A stretch of 33,343 bases of DNA from Thermoleophilia bacterium (GTDB lineage: Bacteria; Actinomycetota; Thermoleophilia; Gaiellales; Gaiellaceae): assembly GCA_025930955.1 (NCBI GenBank), contig JAICNY010000007.1:1-33343 (forward strand), given 5' to 3'. The translations under genes were made by a program, and so were the position numbers. Below the pieces are notes generated by a model. It had not been told where the DNA came from and made no database searches. It saw only the letters and a list, made by a program, of their open reading frames with translations. How positions within the stretch are numbered: the stretch's first letter is position 1; every line of letters begins with the position of its first letter. Positions 7,245 to 16,348 of the stretch are shown piece after piece.

Positions 7245-9080
7245 CTAGCCGTCGCCCCGGACGAAGGGCCGGGACCGGGAGCCGCCCGCGCTCGCGACCG
7301 CGACCTGGTTCTTGCCGGCGGCCTTCGCGCGGTAGAGCGCCTCGTCGGCCGCCGCGAAGAGCGCGCCCTCCGTCGGGGACTCGGGGTAGGCGGCGACGCC
7401 GAAGCTCGCGGTGACCGAGACGAGCGCGCCCGGATACGTCTCGACGTGGCGGGCCGCCATCTGGGCGCGGATGCGCTCCGCGAGCCGCGCGGCGCCCGAG
7501 AGGTCGGTCCCGGGGAGCAGGATCGCGAACTCCTCGCCCCCGTAGCGCGCGGCCGTGTCGATGTCGCGCACGGTCTCGCGCAACACCTCGGCGAAGATCC
7601 GCAGGACGTCGTCGCCCGCCAGGTGGCCGTGGCGGTCGTTCACGAGCTTGAAGTCGTCCAGGTCGGCGAAGATGAGCGCGAGCGTCCCGCCGAAGCGCTC
7701 CACGCGCGCGAGCTCCTCCTCCAGCTTGTCCTCGAACTGACGCCGGTTCGGGAGCTCGGTGAGCCCGTCGGTGGCCGCCTCGAGCTCGAGCCGCTGGTAG
7801 AGGCTCGCGTGCTCGAGCGCCGTCCGCGCCTGCGCGGCGAGCCAGTGGGCGAGCTCGCGCGCCTCGTCCGAGAAGTCCGCGCCGGTCGGGGTGAGGAGGA
7901 CCAGGCCGGTCTCCCCGTCCTCGCCGCCGAGCGGGATCGCGAGCGGCGGCGAGCCGGACTCCGGGTTCCCCGCGCGGGCGACCTCCTCCCCGTCCACGAC
8001 GAGGCGGCCGCCCGCGGCGCCGGTCGCGTCGACGAGGCTCTCGACGATGAACGGGCCGAGGAAGTACGGGTTCGTGGAGGCCGCGAGCGCCTCGCCGAAG
8101 CGCGAGATCGCGTCGCGCCGACGCCCGCGCTCCCACGCGAGCTCCTCGAGGTGGGACTCGAGGTGCATCGCCATGTCGTTGAAGGCGCGCCCGAGGCTCG
8201 AGAACTCGTCGTGACCGCGCACGGGGACCCGCGAGCTGAAGTTCCCGCGCGCGACGGCGCCGGCCGCGTCCGACAGCTCCCTCAGGGAGCGGACGATCGA
8301 GCGGCCGAAGATGTACGCGAGCGACGCGGCGATGGCGAGCGCGATCAAGGCGACGAGCATGAGGCGCTCGCGCACGTCCGCCGCCTGGGCCTCGATCGCC
8401 GCCTTCGGCGTGTAGACCGCGAGAACTGCCTTCGGATTGCCGTAGGCGATCTCGACGGCGAGCAGGCGGTGCGGCTCCCCGCCGATGTCGACGTCGATCG
8501 CCCGGCCGGTCGGGAGCTCACGGCCGTCGAGGTCCGGCGGGCCAATCGTCCGCTCCTCCGTGAGGAGGGCGAGCTTGTCCTCGTCCGAGAAGACGTTCAG
8601 GCTGCGCAGGTCGCGAAGTAGCGCCTCGTCCAGGGGAATCGACACCTTGACCTGACCGACCCTCCGACCCGAGCTGTCATGGGCGATCGTGCTGCGCTCG
8701 ACGCCGAGCGGCGGCTGTGCCGAGCCGATCACGAGCCTTCCGTCCTCGTAGTACCCCGCGTGTGGGATCTCGCGGTACATGCGGTGGAGGGCGCCGCTCG
8801 CGCCCTCGGCCTCGAGCTCGCGCGCGGCGGGTGTCGTGCTGGCGAGCGCGTCCGCGGCCCGAGTCGCCTGATCCACGCGCGTCGCGAAGTCGCCGGCGGC
8901 GAGCCGGAGACCGCCGTTCAGGCGCGCGTCGGCCCGCTCCATCTCGCCGCGGCTCGCGAACTCGCTGAACGCCCACGCGGCCCCGCCGAGCGGGAGCAAC
9001 GCGAGGAGCAGGAAGTACGCGGCCAGGCGGAGCTTGAAGCTGCCGAAAGACCGATCGAGCCAGGACGCCAAGAGCTTCAT
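7245..9080 (-). CDS. Membrane diguanylate cyclase (periplasmic sensor, HAMP, GAF-like, GGDEF)
   Basis: Two TM segments, HAMP (RSIVRSLRELSDAAGAVARGNFSSRVPVRGHDEF), GAF-like region, GGEEF active site with RDID (RxxD I-site) five residues upstream. Confidence 0.92.
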   Translation of the reverse strand: MKLLASWLDRSFGSFKLRLAAYFLLLALLPLGGAAWAFSEFASRGEMERADARLNGGLRLAAGDFATRVDQATRAADALASTTPAARELEAEGASGALHRMYREIPHAGYYEDGRLVIGSAQPPLGVERSTIAHDSSGRRVGQVKVSIPLDEALLRDLRSLNVFSDEDKLALLTEERTIGPPDLDGRELPTGRAIDVDIGGEPHRLLAVEIAYGNPKAVLAVYTPKAAIEAQAADVRERLMLVALIALAIAASLAYIFGRSIVRSLRELSDAAGAVARGNFSSRVPVRGHDEFSSLGRAFNDMAMHLESHLEELAWERGRRRDAISRFGEALAASTNPYFLGPFIVESLVDATGAAGGRLVVDGEEVARAGNPESGSPPLAIPLGGEDGETGLVLLTPTGADFSDEARELAHWLAAQARTALEHASLYQRLELEAATDGLTELPNRRQFEDKLEEELARVERFGGTLALIFADLDDFKLVNDRHGHLAGDDVLRIFAEVLRETVRDIDTAARYGGEEFAILLPGTDLSGAARLAERIRAQMAARHVETYPGALVSVTASFGVAAYPESPTEGALFAAADEALYRAKAAGKNQVAVASAGGSRSRPFVRGDG

Positions 9081-9173
9081 AACCTTCCGTCTCTATCGTC
9101 GGCGAGGCAACCCCCCTTTAGGGGGATAGCTCGAACGCAGGAGTTGACTAAAGGAACGGGGCGGCGTCGGAGC

Positions 9174-9443
9174 CTAGAAAACGGCGCGGTCGAGGAGGAC
9201 GGCGAGCGTCATCCCGACGAGCCAGCAGGCGGTGGCGATCCCGACCGCCCAGGCCGCGAGCCGCGCGTGCGCGTCGGCGAGCGCGGCCGCGACGAGCGCG
9301 ATGAAGATCGCGGCGGTCCCCAACCGGCCCGGGTGCCAGACGAGCGCGAGGAGCGCGCCGAGCAGCGCGAGCGCCGACAGGAAGCCAGCGACCGTGTCGG
9401 CCGCCGAGTAGCGCGCGGCGAGCGGGCGCTCGTCGCCGAACAC
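9174..9443 (-). CDS. Small membrane protein, unknown function
   Basis: 89 aa, about three hydrophobic helices; stop 9174, one nt from the neighbouring stop 9444. Confidence 0.65.
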   Translation of the reverse strand: MFGDERPLAARYSAADTVAGFLSALALLGALLALVWHPGRLGTAAIFIALVAAALADAHARLAAWAVGIATACWLVGMTLAVLLDRAVF

Positions 9444-9704
9444 CTAGGGCCTCCCCTTCGCGCGAGCGACGCGGGGCCGAAGCGGCCGCCGGACCGGGCC
9501 GCCGTGCGGGCCCGTGCGCGGGCGCAGCCTGGAGCGGCGCCTGCCGCGCAGCCACCCGCCCCCGCTGCCGTCGTCGCCGAGCTCGCCCGCGCCCCCGAGC
9601 TCGACGTCGGAGCCGGGCGGATCCTTGACCGCCCACCAGATCACCCACGCGAGGTAGAGAACGGGAAGCTTCAGCACCACGAGGAACCAGATGGCGGTCC
9701 ACAC
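9444..9704 (-). CDS. Small membrane-anchored protein with basic C-terminal tail
   Basis: MWTAIWFLVVLKLPVLYLAWVIWWAVKDPPG... single TM plus Arg-rich tail; contiguous with 9443. Confidence 0.6.
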   Translation of the reverse strand: MWTAIWFLVVLKLPVLYLAWVIWWAVKDPPGSDVELGGAGELGDDGSGGGWLRGRRRSRLRPRTGPHGGPVRRPLRPRVARAKGRP

Positions 9705-9717
9705 GACGGCGCGGAGT

Positions 9718-10449
9718 CTACCCTCCTCCGCCGGCGAAAGCCCGTCCCGGGGGCCGCAGGACGGCGAACTGGTCCGTCACCTCGAGATCCTGCGTCCGGA
9801 AGCGGAAGAGCGCCGCGGGCCGCCCGCCCGTCCGCCCCGGCCCGCGCCGCTCGCCGGTCTCGACGAGCAGCCGGCGACGCGGGAGGACGCGCTGAAGGTT
9901 CGTCGCGGACACGGCGTGGCCGAGCGCCGCCCGGTAGAGCGACCGGAGCTCGGAGATCGTGAACGTGGGCGGCGCGAGCGCGAACCCGAGGTTCGTGTAC
10001 GAGAGCTTCGCCCGGAGCCGCTCCCGCCCGGCAAGCGCGACCGCGCCGTGGTCGAACGCCGTCCGGGGCAGCTCGTCGACCGGGTGCCACGCGGTGTCCT
10101 CGGGGAGCGCCGGGTCGATCCCGGCCGGGACGAGTCCGAGGTACGCGGTCGCAAGCACGCGCCCGCCGGGATGGCGATCCGGCTCGCTCAGCGTCCGGAG
10201 CTGCTCGAGGTGCGACAGCTCCCGCACGTCGACCTTCGCCGCGAGATGGCGCCGGATGGACTCCTCGAGCGTCTCGGCCGCATCGAGCACGCCGCCGGGG
10301 AGCGCCCACGCGCCCGCCTCCGGCTCTCGTGCCCGCTCCCAGAGGAGCACCTGGAGCTCGCCGTCGCGCACCTGGAGGACCGCCGCGAGCGTTTCGTGGA
10401 CGGCGGTCGCTGTGCTAGACTTCGCGCCAGGTTTTCGACTCATAGGCAT
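9718..10449 (-). CDS. NrtR-like regulator: degenerate Nudix domain + C-terminal winged helix
   Basis: Nudix fold with box GVLDAAETLEESIRRHLAAKVDV lacking catalytic Glu residues; C-terminal region (TFTISELRSLYRAALGHAVSATNLQRVLPRRRLL) matches NrtR-type wHTH; divergent from nicotinamidase-like gene. Confidence 0.82.
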   Translation of the reverse strand: MPMSRKPGAKSSTATAVHETLAAVLQVRDGELQVLLWERAREPEAGAWALPGGVLDAAETLEESIRRHLAAKVDVRELSHLEQLRTLSEPDRHPGGRVLATAYLGLVPAGIDPALPEDTAWHPVDELPRTAFDHGAVALAGRERLRAKLSYTNLGFALAPPTFTISELRSLYRAALGHAVSATNLQRVLPRRRLLVETGERRGPGRTGGRPAALFRFRTQDLEVTDQFAVLRPPGRAFAGGGG

Positions 10450-10471
10450 AAACTAGCGGAAGGACGCGGAC

Positions 10472-11020
10472 ATGAAGGCTCTCATCATCGTGGACATGCT
10501 CGACGACTTCGTGACCGGCTCGCTCGCGAACCCGCGCGCGCAGCGGATCGTCGAGCCCCTCCAGCGTCTGCTCGCGCACGCGCGCGAGGAGGGCTGGGTC
10601 GTCGTCTTCTCGAACGACGCGCACCAGGCGGACGACCCGGAGCTCAAGGTGTGGGGCGAGCACGCCATGAAGGGGACGCCCGGCGCCCAGGTCATCAAGG
10701 AGCTCGAGCCGAAGCCGGGCGAGCGGGAGATCATCTCGGACAAGCGGGGCTACGGCGCGTTCGACTTCACCGGCCTCGACGAGCAGCTCAAGGCGCTCGG
10801 CGTGGACGAGGTGGTCATCACCGGCCAGCACACCCACATCTGCGTTCGGCACTCCTCGTACGGCGCGCTCATCCGCGGGTACGAGATCACCATTCCGCGC
10901 GACGCGGTCTGCGCCTTCGAGGGCGTGGACGAGGACCAGGCGCTCGAGTACCTCGAGGGCACGTACGCGGCGCGCATCACCACCGTCGACGAGCTCGTCG
11001 GCGCACCGGTCGCGGCGTAA
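10472..11020 (+). CDS. pncA: Isochorismatase-family cysteine hydrolase, nicotinamidase-like
   Basis: MKALIIVDMLDDF (Asp), DKRGYGAF (Lys), GQHTHICVRHS (Cys) triad; RBS GAAGGA. Confidence 0.75.
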   Translation: MKALIIVDMLDDFVTGSLANPRAQRIVEPLQRLLAHAREEGWVVVFSNDAHQADDPELKVWGEHAMKGTPGAQVIKELEPKPGEREIISDKRGYGAFDFTGLDEQLKALGVDEVVITGQHTHICVRHSSYGALIRGYEITIPRDAVCAFEGVDEDQALEYLEGTYAARITTVDELVGAPVAA

Positions 11021-11037
11021 GGCGGGAGACAGCCGCG

Positions 11038-11082
11038 CGACGGCCTGCCCGCTTGGGGATCCTCCCCGCGGGTAGGCCGTCG
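11038..11082 (+). terminator. Long hairpin terminator
   Basis: 15-bp stem CGACGGCCTGCCCGC / GCGGGTAGGCCGTCG (one G-T pair) with nested GGGGA-TCC-TCCCC. Confidence 0.7.
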
Positions 11083-11084
11083 GC

Positions 11085-11507
11085 GTGGTGCCTGCGGGTC
11101 CGGTGAGGACGGCCGCGATCGCGGCCTGCGGGGTGAGCGGCGGCATCCACGCCGCGCTCTTCGCGCTGCACGCGGGCGAGCTCCCGCTTCACGCCGCCGC
11201 CTTCCTGACCGCAGCGCTCCTGCTCGCGCTCGCGGGCGTGGTGCTCGCGCGCCGGCCGGCCGTGAGGGAGGCCCCGCTCGGGACGGCTGCGCTCTTCGCG
11301 GCGCTCGCCCTCGCGTACCCGCTCGCCGCGCACGAGCCGTTCGACGCGATCGCGGGAATCGCGCTCGCGGTGGAGGGCGTCGGCCTCGCGGCGAGCCTCG
11401 CGCTCCTGCGCCCGCGCCGCGCGGTCGTCGAGCCGGGCATCCTCTCGATCTTCCTCCTCTGCGTCGCGCTCGGCCTCATGCTCGGCGGCGGGCACGGCCA
11501 CGGGTAG
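11085..11507 (+). CDS. Small multi-TM membrane protein with His/Gly C-terminus
   Basis: Alternating hydrophobic helices, ends GGGHGHG; GTG start. Confidence 0.65.
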   Translation: MVPAGPVRTAAIAACGVSGGIHAALFALHAGELPLHAAAFLTAALLLALAGVVLARRPAVREAPLGTAALFAALALAYPLAAHEPFDAIAGIALAVEGVGLAASLALLRPRRAVVEPGILSIFLLCVALGLMLGGGHGHG

Positions 11508-11508
11508 C

Positions 11509-13500
11509 GTGGCCCTCGTGAACCGCCTCGCCGACGAGACGAGCCCGTATCTCCTCCAGCACGCCGACAACCCGGTCGACTGGTACCCGTGGGGCGACGA
11601 GGCGCTCGCGCGAGCCCGCGAGGAGGGGAAGCCGATCCTCCTCTCGGTCGGCTACGCGGCGTGCCACTGGTGCCACGTGATGGAGCACGAGTCGTTCGAG
11701 GACGAGGAGACGGCCGCGGCCATGAACGAGCGCTTCGTGTGCGTGAAGGTCGACCGCGAGGAGCGGCCGGACGTCGACGGGCTCTACATGGAGGCGGTCG
11801 TCGCCCTGACCGGCCACGGCGGCTGGCCGCTCACCGTCTTCCTCACGCCTGACGGACGGCCGTTCTGGGGCGGGACGTACTTCCCGCCGGAGCCGCGCCA
11901 CGGGCTGCCGAGCTTCCGGCAGGTCCTGACGGCCATCGCCGAGGCGTTCGACGGCCGGCGCGGCGACCTCGACCGGCAGGCGGACGTCCTCACGGAGGCG
12001 ATCCGCGACGCGAGCGCGCGCGCCCCGTCCTCCGAGCCGCTCTCGGAGGGGCTCGTGAGCGGCGCGCTCGCCGCGCTCGGCCGCGCGTTCGACCCGGTGA
12101 ACGGCGGGTTCGGCGGCGCGCCGAAGTTCCCGCCCGCGTCGACGCTCGAGCTGCTCCTGCGCCGCGGCGGCGGCGAGGCGCTCGCGATGGCCCGCCTGAC
12201 GCTCGACCGGATGGCGGCCGGCGGGCTCTACGACCACCTCGGCGGCGGGTTCCACCGCTACGCCGTCGACGCGGTCTGGCTCGTGCCGCACTTCGAGAAG
12301 ATGCTCTACGACAACGCCCTCCTCGCGCGCGCATACCTCCACGGCTGGGTCGTGACCGGCGAGGAGCGCTACCGCCGCGTCGCCGAGGAGACACTCGACT
12401 ACCTGCTCCGCGACCTCCTCCTGCCCGAGGGCGGCTTCGCCTCCGCGCAGGACGCGGACACCGCGGGCGAGGAGGGGACGACGTACACGTGGACGCCGGA
12501 CGAGCTCCGCGCGGTGCTCGACGGCGAGGACGCCGAGGCGGCGATCCGCCGCTACGGCGTCACGCAGGCGGGGAACTTCGAGGGGCGCACGGTGCTCCAC
12601 CTCGCGGACCCCGACGCGGACGTCCCGGAGGAGGCGCGCCGCGCGCTGCTCGAGGCACGGATGCGCCGCGAGCAGCCGCTCCGCGACGACAAGGCGCTCG
12701 CCGCCTGGAACGGCCTCGCGCTCTCCGCGCTCGCTGAGGCGGCGCGCCGGCTCGAGCGCGCCGACTACCTCGAGGCGGCGAACCGACTCGCGGACTTCCT
12801 GCTCGGTCCTCTCTCGACGACGGAGGGCGACCTCCACCGGAGCTTCCGGGACGGGCAGGCGAAGATCCCCGGCTACCTCGACGACTACGCGGCCGTCGCG
12901 GGCGGGCTGCTCGAGCTCTACGTCGCGACGGGCGAGCTCGCACGGCTCGAGGAGGCGCGCCGGCTCGCCCTCCGCGCGGTCGAGCTCTTCGAGGACACGG
13001 AGCGCGGCGGGTTCTTCCAGAGCCCGCCCGGCTCGGAGCTCGTGGCACGCCGGAAGGAGCTCGACGACAACCCGACGCCGTCGGGGAACGCGCTCCTCGC
13101 GGACGTGCTCGTCCGCCTCGCGCGGCTCTACGGCGACGACGAGCTCGAGCGGAAGGCGGTCGGCGTGCTGCGGCTCGCGCGCCCGCTGCTCGAACGCGCT
13201 CCGGCCGCCGTCGGGGCGCTCCTCTCCGTCCTCGACCTCCACTTCGCGCCGCCGCGCGAGCTCGCTCTCGTCGGCCCGCCCGGCGACCCCGCGACCGAAG
13301 AGCTCCGGCGCTCGATCCTGCGGCCGCTCGAGCCGAACGCCGTCTTCGCGTTCGCGTCCGGGCCGGACGACCCGGCGGTCGCGCGCGTCCCGCTCCTCGA
13401 GGGAAAGGGCCTCGTCGACGGGCGGCCCGCGCTGTACGTCTGCGAGCGCTTCGCCTGCCGCGCGCCCGTCACGAGCGCGGCCGAGCTCGCCGAAAACTGA
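11509..13500 (+). CDS. DUF255 thioredoxin-domain protein (YyaL/SPATA20 family)
   Basis: [29 protein letters not shown]...[19 protein letters not shown]...[24 protein letters not shown] hallmark sequence. Confidence 0.95.
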   Translation: MALVNRLADETSPYLLQHADNPVDWYPWGDEALARAREEGKPILLSVGYAACHWCHVMEHESFEDEETAAAMNERFVCVKVDREERPDVDGLYMEAVVALTGHGGWPLTVFLTPDGRPFWGGTYFPPEPRHGLPSFRQVLTAIAEAFDGRRGDLDRQADVLTEAIRDASARAPSSEPLSEGLVSGALAALGRAFDPVNGGFGGAPKFPPASTLELLLRRGGGEALAMARLTLDRMAAGGLYDHLGGGFHRYAVDAVWLVPHFEKMLYDNALLARAYLHGWVVTGEERYRRVAEETLDYLLRDLLLPEGGFASAQDADTAGEEGTTYTWTPDELRAVLDGEDAEAAIRRYGVTQAGNFEGRTVLHLADPDADVPEEARRALLEARMRREQPLRDDKALAAWNGLALSALAEAARRLERADYLEAANRLADFLLGPLSTTEGDLHRSFRDGQAKIPGYLDDYAAVAGGLLELYVATGELARLEEARRLALRAVELFEDTERGGFFQSPPGSELVARRKELDDNPTPSGNALLADVLVRLARLYGDDELERKAVGVLRLARPLLERAPAAVGALLSVLDLHFAPPRELALVGPPGDPATEELRRSILRPLEPNAVFAFASGPDDPAVARVPLLEGKGLVDGRPALYVCERFACRAPVTSAAELAEN

Positions 13501-13554
13501 ATCCGCCACGGCCGGGTAGGGACCTCCGAACCCCATTCGGACCAGGGAGGAACC

Positions 13555-14478
13555 ATGCGACCGATTCGCAGCCTCGTGCTCCTTCTGCTCGCGGCCGGCG
13601 CGCTCGGCGCAACCGCCGCGTCGCCCGCCGCCGACCGCCCGTTCCCCGAGACGATCGCCCTGCCGGACGGCTTCGCCCCCGAGGGCATCGCGGTCGGCCG
13701 CGGGGACACGTTCTACGTCGGCTCGATCCCGACCGGAGCGATCTACTCCGGGAGCCTCCGCACCGGCGAGGGCTCGGTGCTCGTGCCCGCCGCGCCCGGC
13801 CGCCAGGCGATCGGGCTCGACGTCGACGCGCGCAACCGGCTCTTCGTCGCCGGCGGCCCGACCGGGGACGCGTACGTCTACGACGGGGCGACGGGCGCGC
13901 TCATCGCCGAGTACGAGCTCACGGACGGCGCGACGTTCGTGAACGACGTCGTCGTAACGCGCGAGGGCGCGTACCTGACGGACTCCTTCAACCAGGTGCT
14001 CTACCGGATTCCGATCGCCCCGGACGGCACGCTCGGCGCGACCGCGGAGACGATCCCGCTCACGGGCGACATCGCGTACACGACCGGCTTCAACGCGAAC
14101 GGGATCGACGCGACGCCGGACGGCCGGTGGCTCGTGCTCGTCCAGAGCAACACCGGGCTCCTCTTCCGCGTCGACCCGGCGACCGGGGTCGCGCGTGAGA
14201 TCGACCTGGGCGGTAAGACGGTCACCGCCGGCGACGGGATCCTGCTCGACGGGCGGACGCTCTACGTCGTGCGGAACCAGCAGAACCGGATCGCGGTCGT
14301 GCGCCTCGCGCCCGATCTCCTCTCGGGCCGGCTCGTGACGCACCTGACCGATCCGGGCTTCGACGTCCCGACGACGATCGCCGAGCACGGGAACCGGCTC
14401 TACGCCGTGAACGCCCGCTTCGGCACGCCGGTCACGCCGGACACGGAGTACTGGGTGACGCAGCTTCCGAAGCGCTGA
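13555..14478 (+). CDS. Secreted SMP-30/gluconolactonase-like beta-propeller protein
   Basis: Signal peptide MRPIRSLVLLLLAAGALGATAA; repeated propeller strands (PEGIAVGRGDTFYVGS, NGIDATPDGRWLVLVQS); AGGAGG-like RBS. Confidence 0.8.
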   Translation: MRPIRSLVLLLLAAGALGATAASPAADRPFPETIALPDGFAPEGIAVGRGDTFYVGSIPTGAIYSGSLRTGEGSVLVPAAPGRQAIGLDVDARNRLFVAGGPTGDAYVYDGATGALIAEYELTDGATFVNDVVVTREGAYLTDSFNQVLYRIPIAPDGTLGATAETIPLTGDIAYTTGFNANGIDATPDGRWLVLVQSNTGLLFRVDPATGVAREIDLGGKTVTAGDGILLDGRTLYVVRNQQNRIAVVRLAPDLLSGRLVTHLTDPGFDVPTTIAEHGNRLYAVNARFGTPVTPDTEYWVTQLPKR

Positions 14479-14480
14479 GG

Positions 14481-15122
14481 TCAGCCGAGGAGCTTCGCGA
14501 CGACGCGGAGATCCTCGACGAAGTCCTCCATCGCCGCGCGCCGCGCGTCCCTGTCCGGCGCGCGGAGGATGGACGACGGATGGACGGTCGCTACGACGCG
14601 TGGGTGGAGCTCGCTCTCGACGAGCTCGCCCCGCTGCTTCGTGACCCGGAACGAGCGCCCCAGGAGCGTCTGCGCGGCGGTCGCGCCGAGGGCGACGACG
14701 ACCTCCGGCTTGACGACCTCGAGCTCCGCCTCGAGCCAGGGGCGGCAGGCGGTCATCTCCGTCCAGTTCGGCTTCTGGTGGATGCGCCGCTTGCCCTTCG
14801 GCTCCCACTTGAAGTGCTTCACCGCGTTCGTCACGTAGGCGGCGTCGCGGTCGATCCCCGCGGCGTCGAGCCCCTCGTCGAGCACGCGCCCGGCGGGGCC
14901 GACGAACGGGCGCCCCGCGAGATCCTCCTCGTTCCCCGGCTGCTCGCCGACGAGGAGGACGGAAGCGCGCGCCCGGCCCTCCCCGAACACGGTCTGCGTG
15001 CCGCGCTCCCAGAGGTGGCAGCGACGGCAGCGCGCGGCCGCCTCGCGGAGCTTCGGAAGCGTCGGGCGGCCTTCCACGAGGGTGGACACACTCGCGCGGT
15101 TCCCCGTGGGCTCGTGCGGCAT
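14481..15122 (-). CDS. udgX: UdgX-type uracil-DNA glycosylase (family 4-like with KRRIHQ loop)
   Basis: Cys pattern CRRCHLW, GEQPGNEEDLAGRPFVGPAG, and the insertion GKRRIHQKP diagnostic for UdgX. Confidence 0.9.
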   Translation of the reverse strand: MPHEPTGNRASVSTLVEGRPTLPKLREAAARCRRCHLWERGTQTVFGEGRARASVLLVGEQPGNEEDLAGRPFVGPAGRVLDEGLDAAGIDRDAAYVTNAVKHFKWEPKGKRRIHQKPNWTEMTACRPWLEAELEVVKPEVVVALGATAAQTLLGRSFRVTKQRGELVESELHPRVVATVHPSSILRAPDRDARRAAMEDFVEDLRVVAKLLG

Positions 15123-15573
15123 GCGCCTAGCCTCGAGCGCACGGGCACCGCGCCGGTGCGGCCGCACATGCTCGCGTTCGACGCGAGCGAGCTACGCGAT
15201 CGTCGCCTACGTGGCGACCGGCCACGTCCTCTTCCTCGACGCGGACACGCGCGCGCCGGTCGTGTGCATCGACGCCGGCGCGCAGGCGCATGCGGCCTTC
15301 TCGACGCCCGACGGGCGCTCGGTGATCGTCGCGAACCAGAACGGCAAGCTGCTCCAGCGGATCTCGGCCGACTTCGAGACCGGGACGTTCGCGCTCGACC
15401 CCGCCGCGACGCTGAACCTCGCCACGTGCGTCACGCCGAGCGGCGCCCCGTGCGAGGCGCCGGGCCTGCGCCCGGACAACGCGCCGATCTGCCCCGTCGC
15501 CGACTCCTCCGGCCGCTTCGTGTTCGTCACGCTGCGCGCCGACCCGCACGCGATCGCCGTGCGCGGCGGCTGA
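15121..15573 (+). pseudogene. Fragment of a YncE-like beta-propeller protein (possible gene remnant)
   Basis: From about 15193 SYAIVAYVATGHVLFLDADTRAPVVCIDAGAQAHAAFSTPDGRSVIVANQNGKLLQRI...RPDNAPICPVADSSGRFVFVTLR is propeller-like; N-terminal 24 residues look non-homologous and the ORF stops abruptly after FVTLR. Confidence 0.55.
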
Positions 15574-15699
15574 GGGGAGCCGGTTGCGAGGGCACGGCCG
15601 ATGCCATGGCTTCGCTTCCGAAAGCAAGCCGGACTCGTTTGCCGCGGGCTCTCCGCGCAACAGGCGCCCCCCGTACGCCGTCCGGTGCAGGGCGACCCC

Positions 15700-15721
15700 G
15701 GGGCCGGCAGCGACCGGCCCC
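15700..15721 (+). terminator. GC-rich hairpin, possible terminator
   Basis: Perfect 8-bp stem GGGGCCGG-CAGCGA-CCGGCCCC in the intergenic region. Confidence 0.4.
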
Positions 15722-15757
15722 CCGCCCGGCTCCCTCCCCGTCTCGTAGGCTCGGGCC

Positions 15758-16294
15758 GTGCGCATCGCGGTGCTCGGAGGAGGGCGTGTCGGGAGCGCGC
15801 TCGCGGCCACATGGCAGGCGGCGGGTCATGACGTCTCCGTCTCGACGCGCGACACGGTCGGCGAGGTCGCGGCCGGCGCCGACGTGCTCGTCCTCGCGGT
15901 GCCCGCGCCGGCCGGGCCCGACGTGCTCGCCGCGGCCTGCCCGCTCGACGGGCGCATCCTCGTCGACGCGACGAACAACCTGAGCGGCGGGCCGAGCGGC
16001 GCCGAGCTCGCGGCGCTCGTCCCCGGCGCCCGCGTCGTGAAGGCGTTCAACACCGTGTTCGCCACGTTCATGCACGCGACGCCGCCGGAGCGGCCCGCCT
16101 CCCTCGTCCTCTGCGGCGACGACGCCGGGGCGAAGGAGGTCGTCGCCGGCCTCGTGCGCGACGCCGGCTTCGACCCGGTCGACGCGGGCGGCGCCGAGCG
16201 CACGGGCGACGTCGAGGCGTTCGCGAGGCTCGTGATCAACCTCGCGTACGCGCAGGGCCGAGGCCCGTTCGTGTACCGCTTCGAGCCGCGCTAG
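15758..16294 (+). CDS. NADPH-dependent F420 reductase-like oxidoreductase (F420_oxidored)
   Basis: MRIAVLGGGRVGSALAATWQAAGHDVSVSTR Rossmann start, VKAFNTVFA motif; GTG start. Confidence 0.8.
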   Translation: MRIAVLGGGRVGSALAATWQAAGHDVSVSTRDTVGEVAAGADVLVLAVPAPAGPDVLAAACPLDGRILVDATNNLSGGPSGAELAALVPGARVVKAFNTVFATFMHATPPERPASLVLCGDDAGAKEVVAGLVRDAGFDPVDAGGAERTGDVEAFARLVINLAYAQGRGPFVYRFEPR

Positions 16295-16348
16295 CGCCGG
16301 TACGATCGGTGCTGTCGGCGCGTCCCCCGGCCGCCGATATCCGAGGAG

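Noticed and set aside
10400-10475. NrtR operator palindrome
   Set aside because: I looked for a clear inverted repeat and found only weak, imperfect ones; cannot be called without comparative data.
11476-14808. 1110-aa minus-strand ORF
   Set aside because: Antisense to the DUF255 and beta-propeller genes; R/E/V/A-rich composition typical of a shadow frame in high-GC DNA; no domain recognisable.
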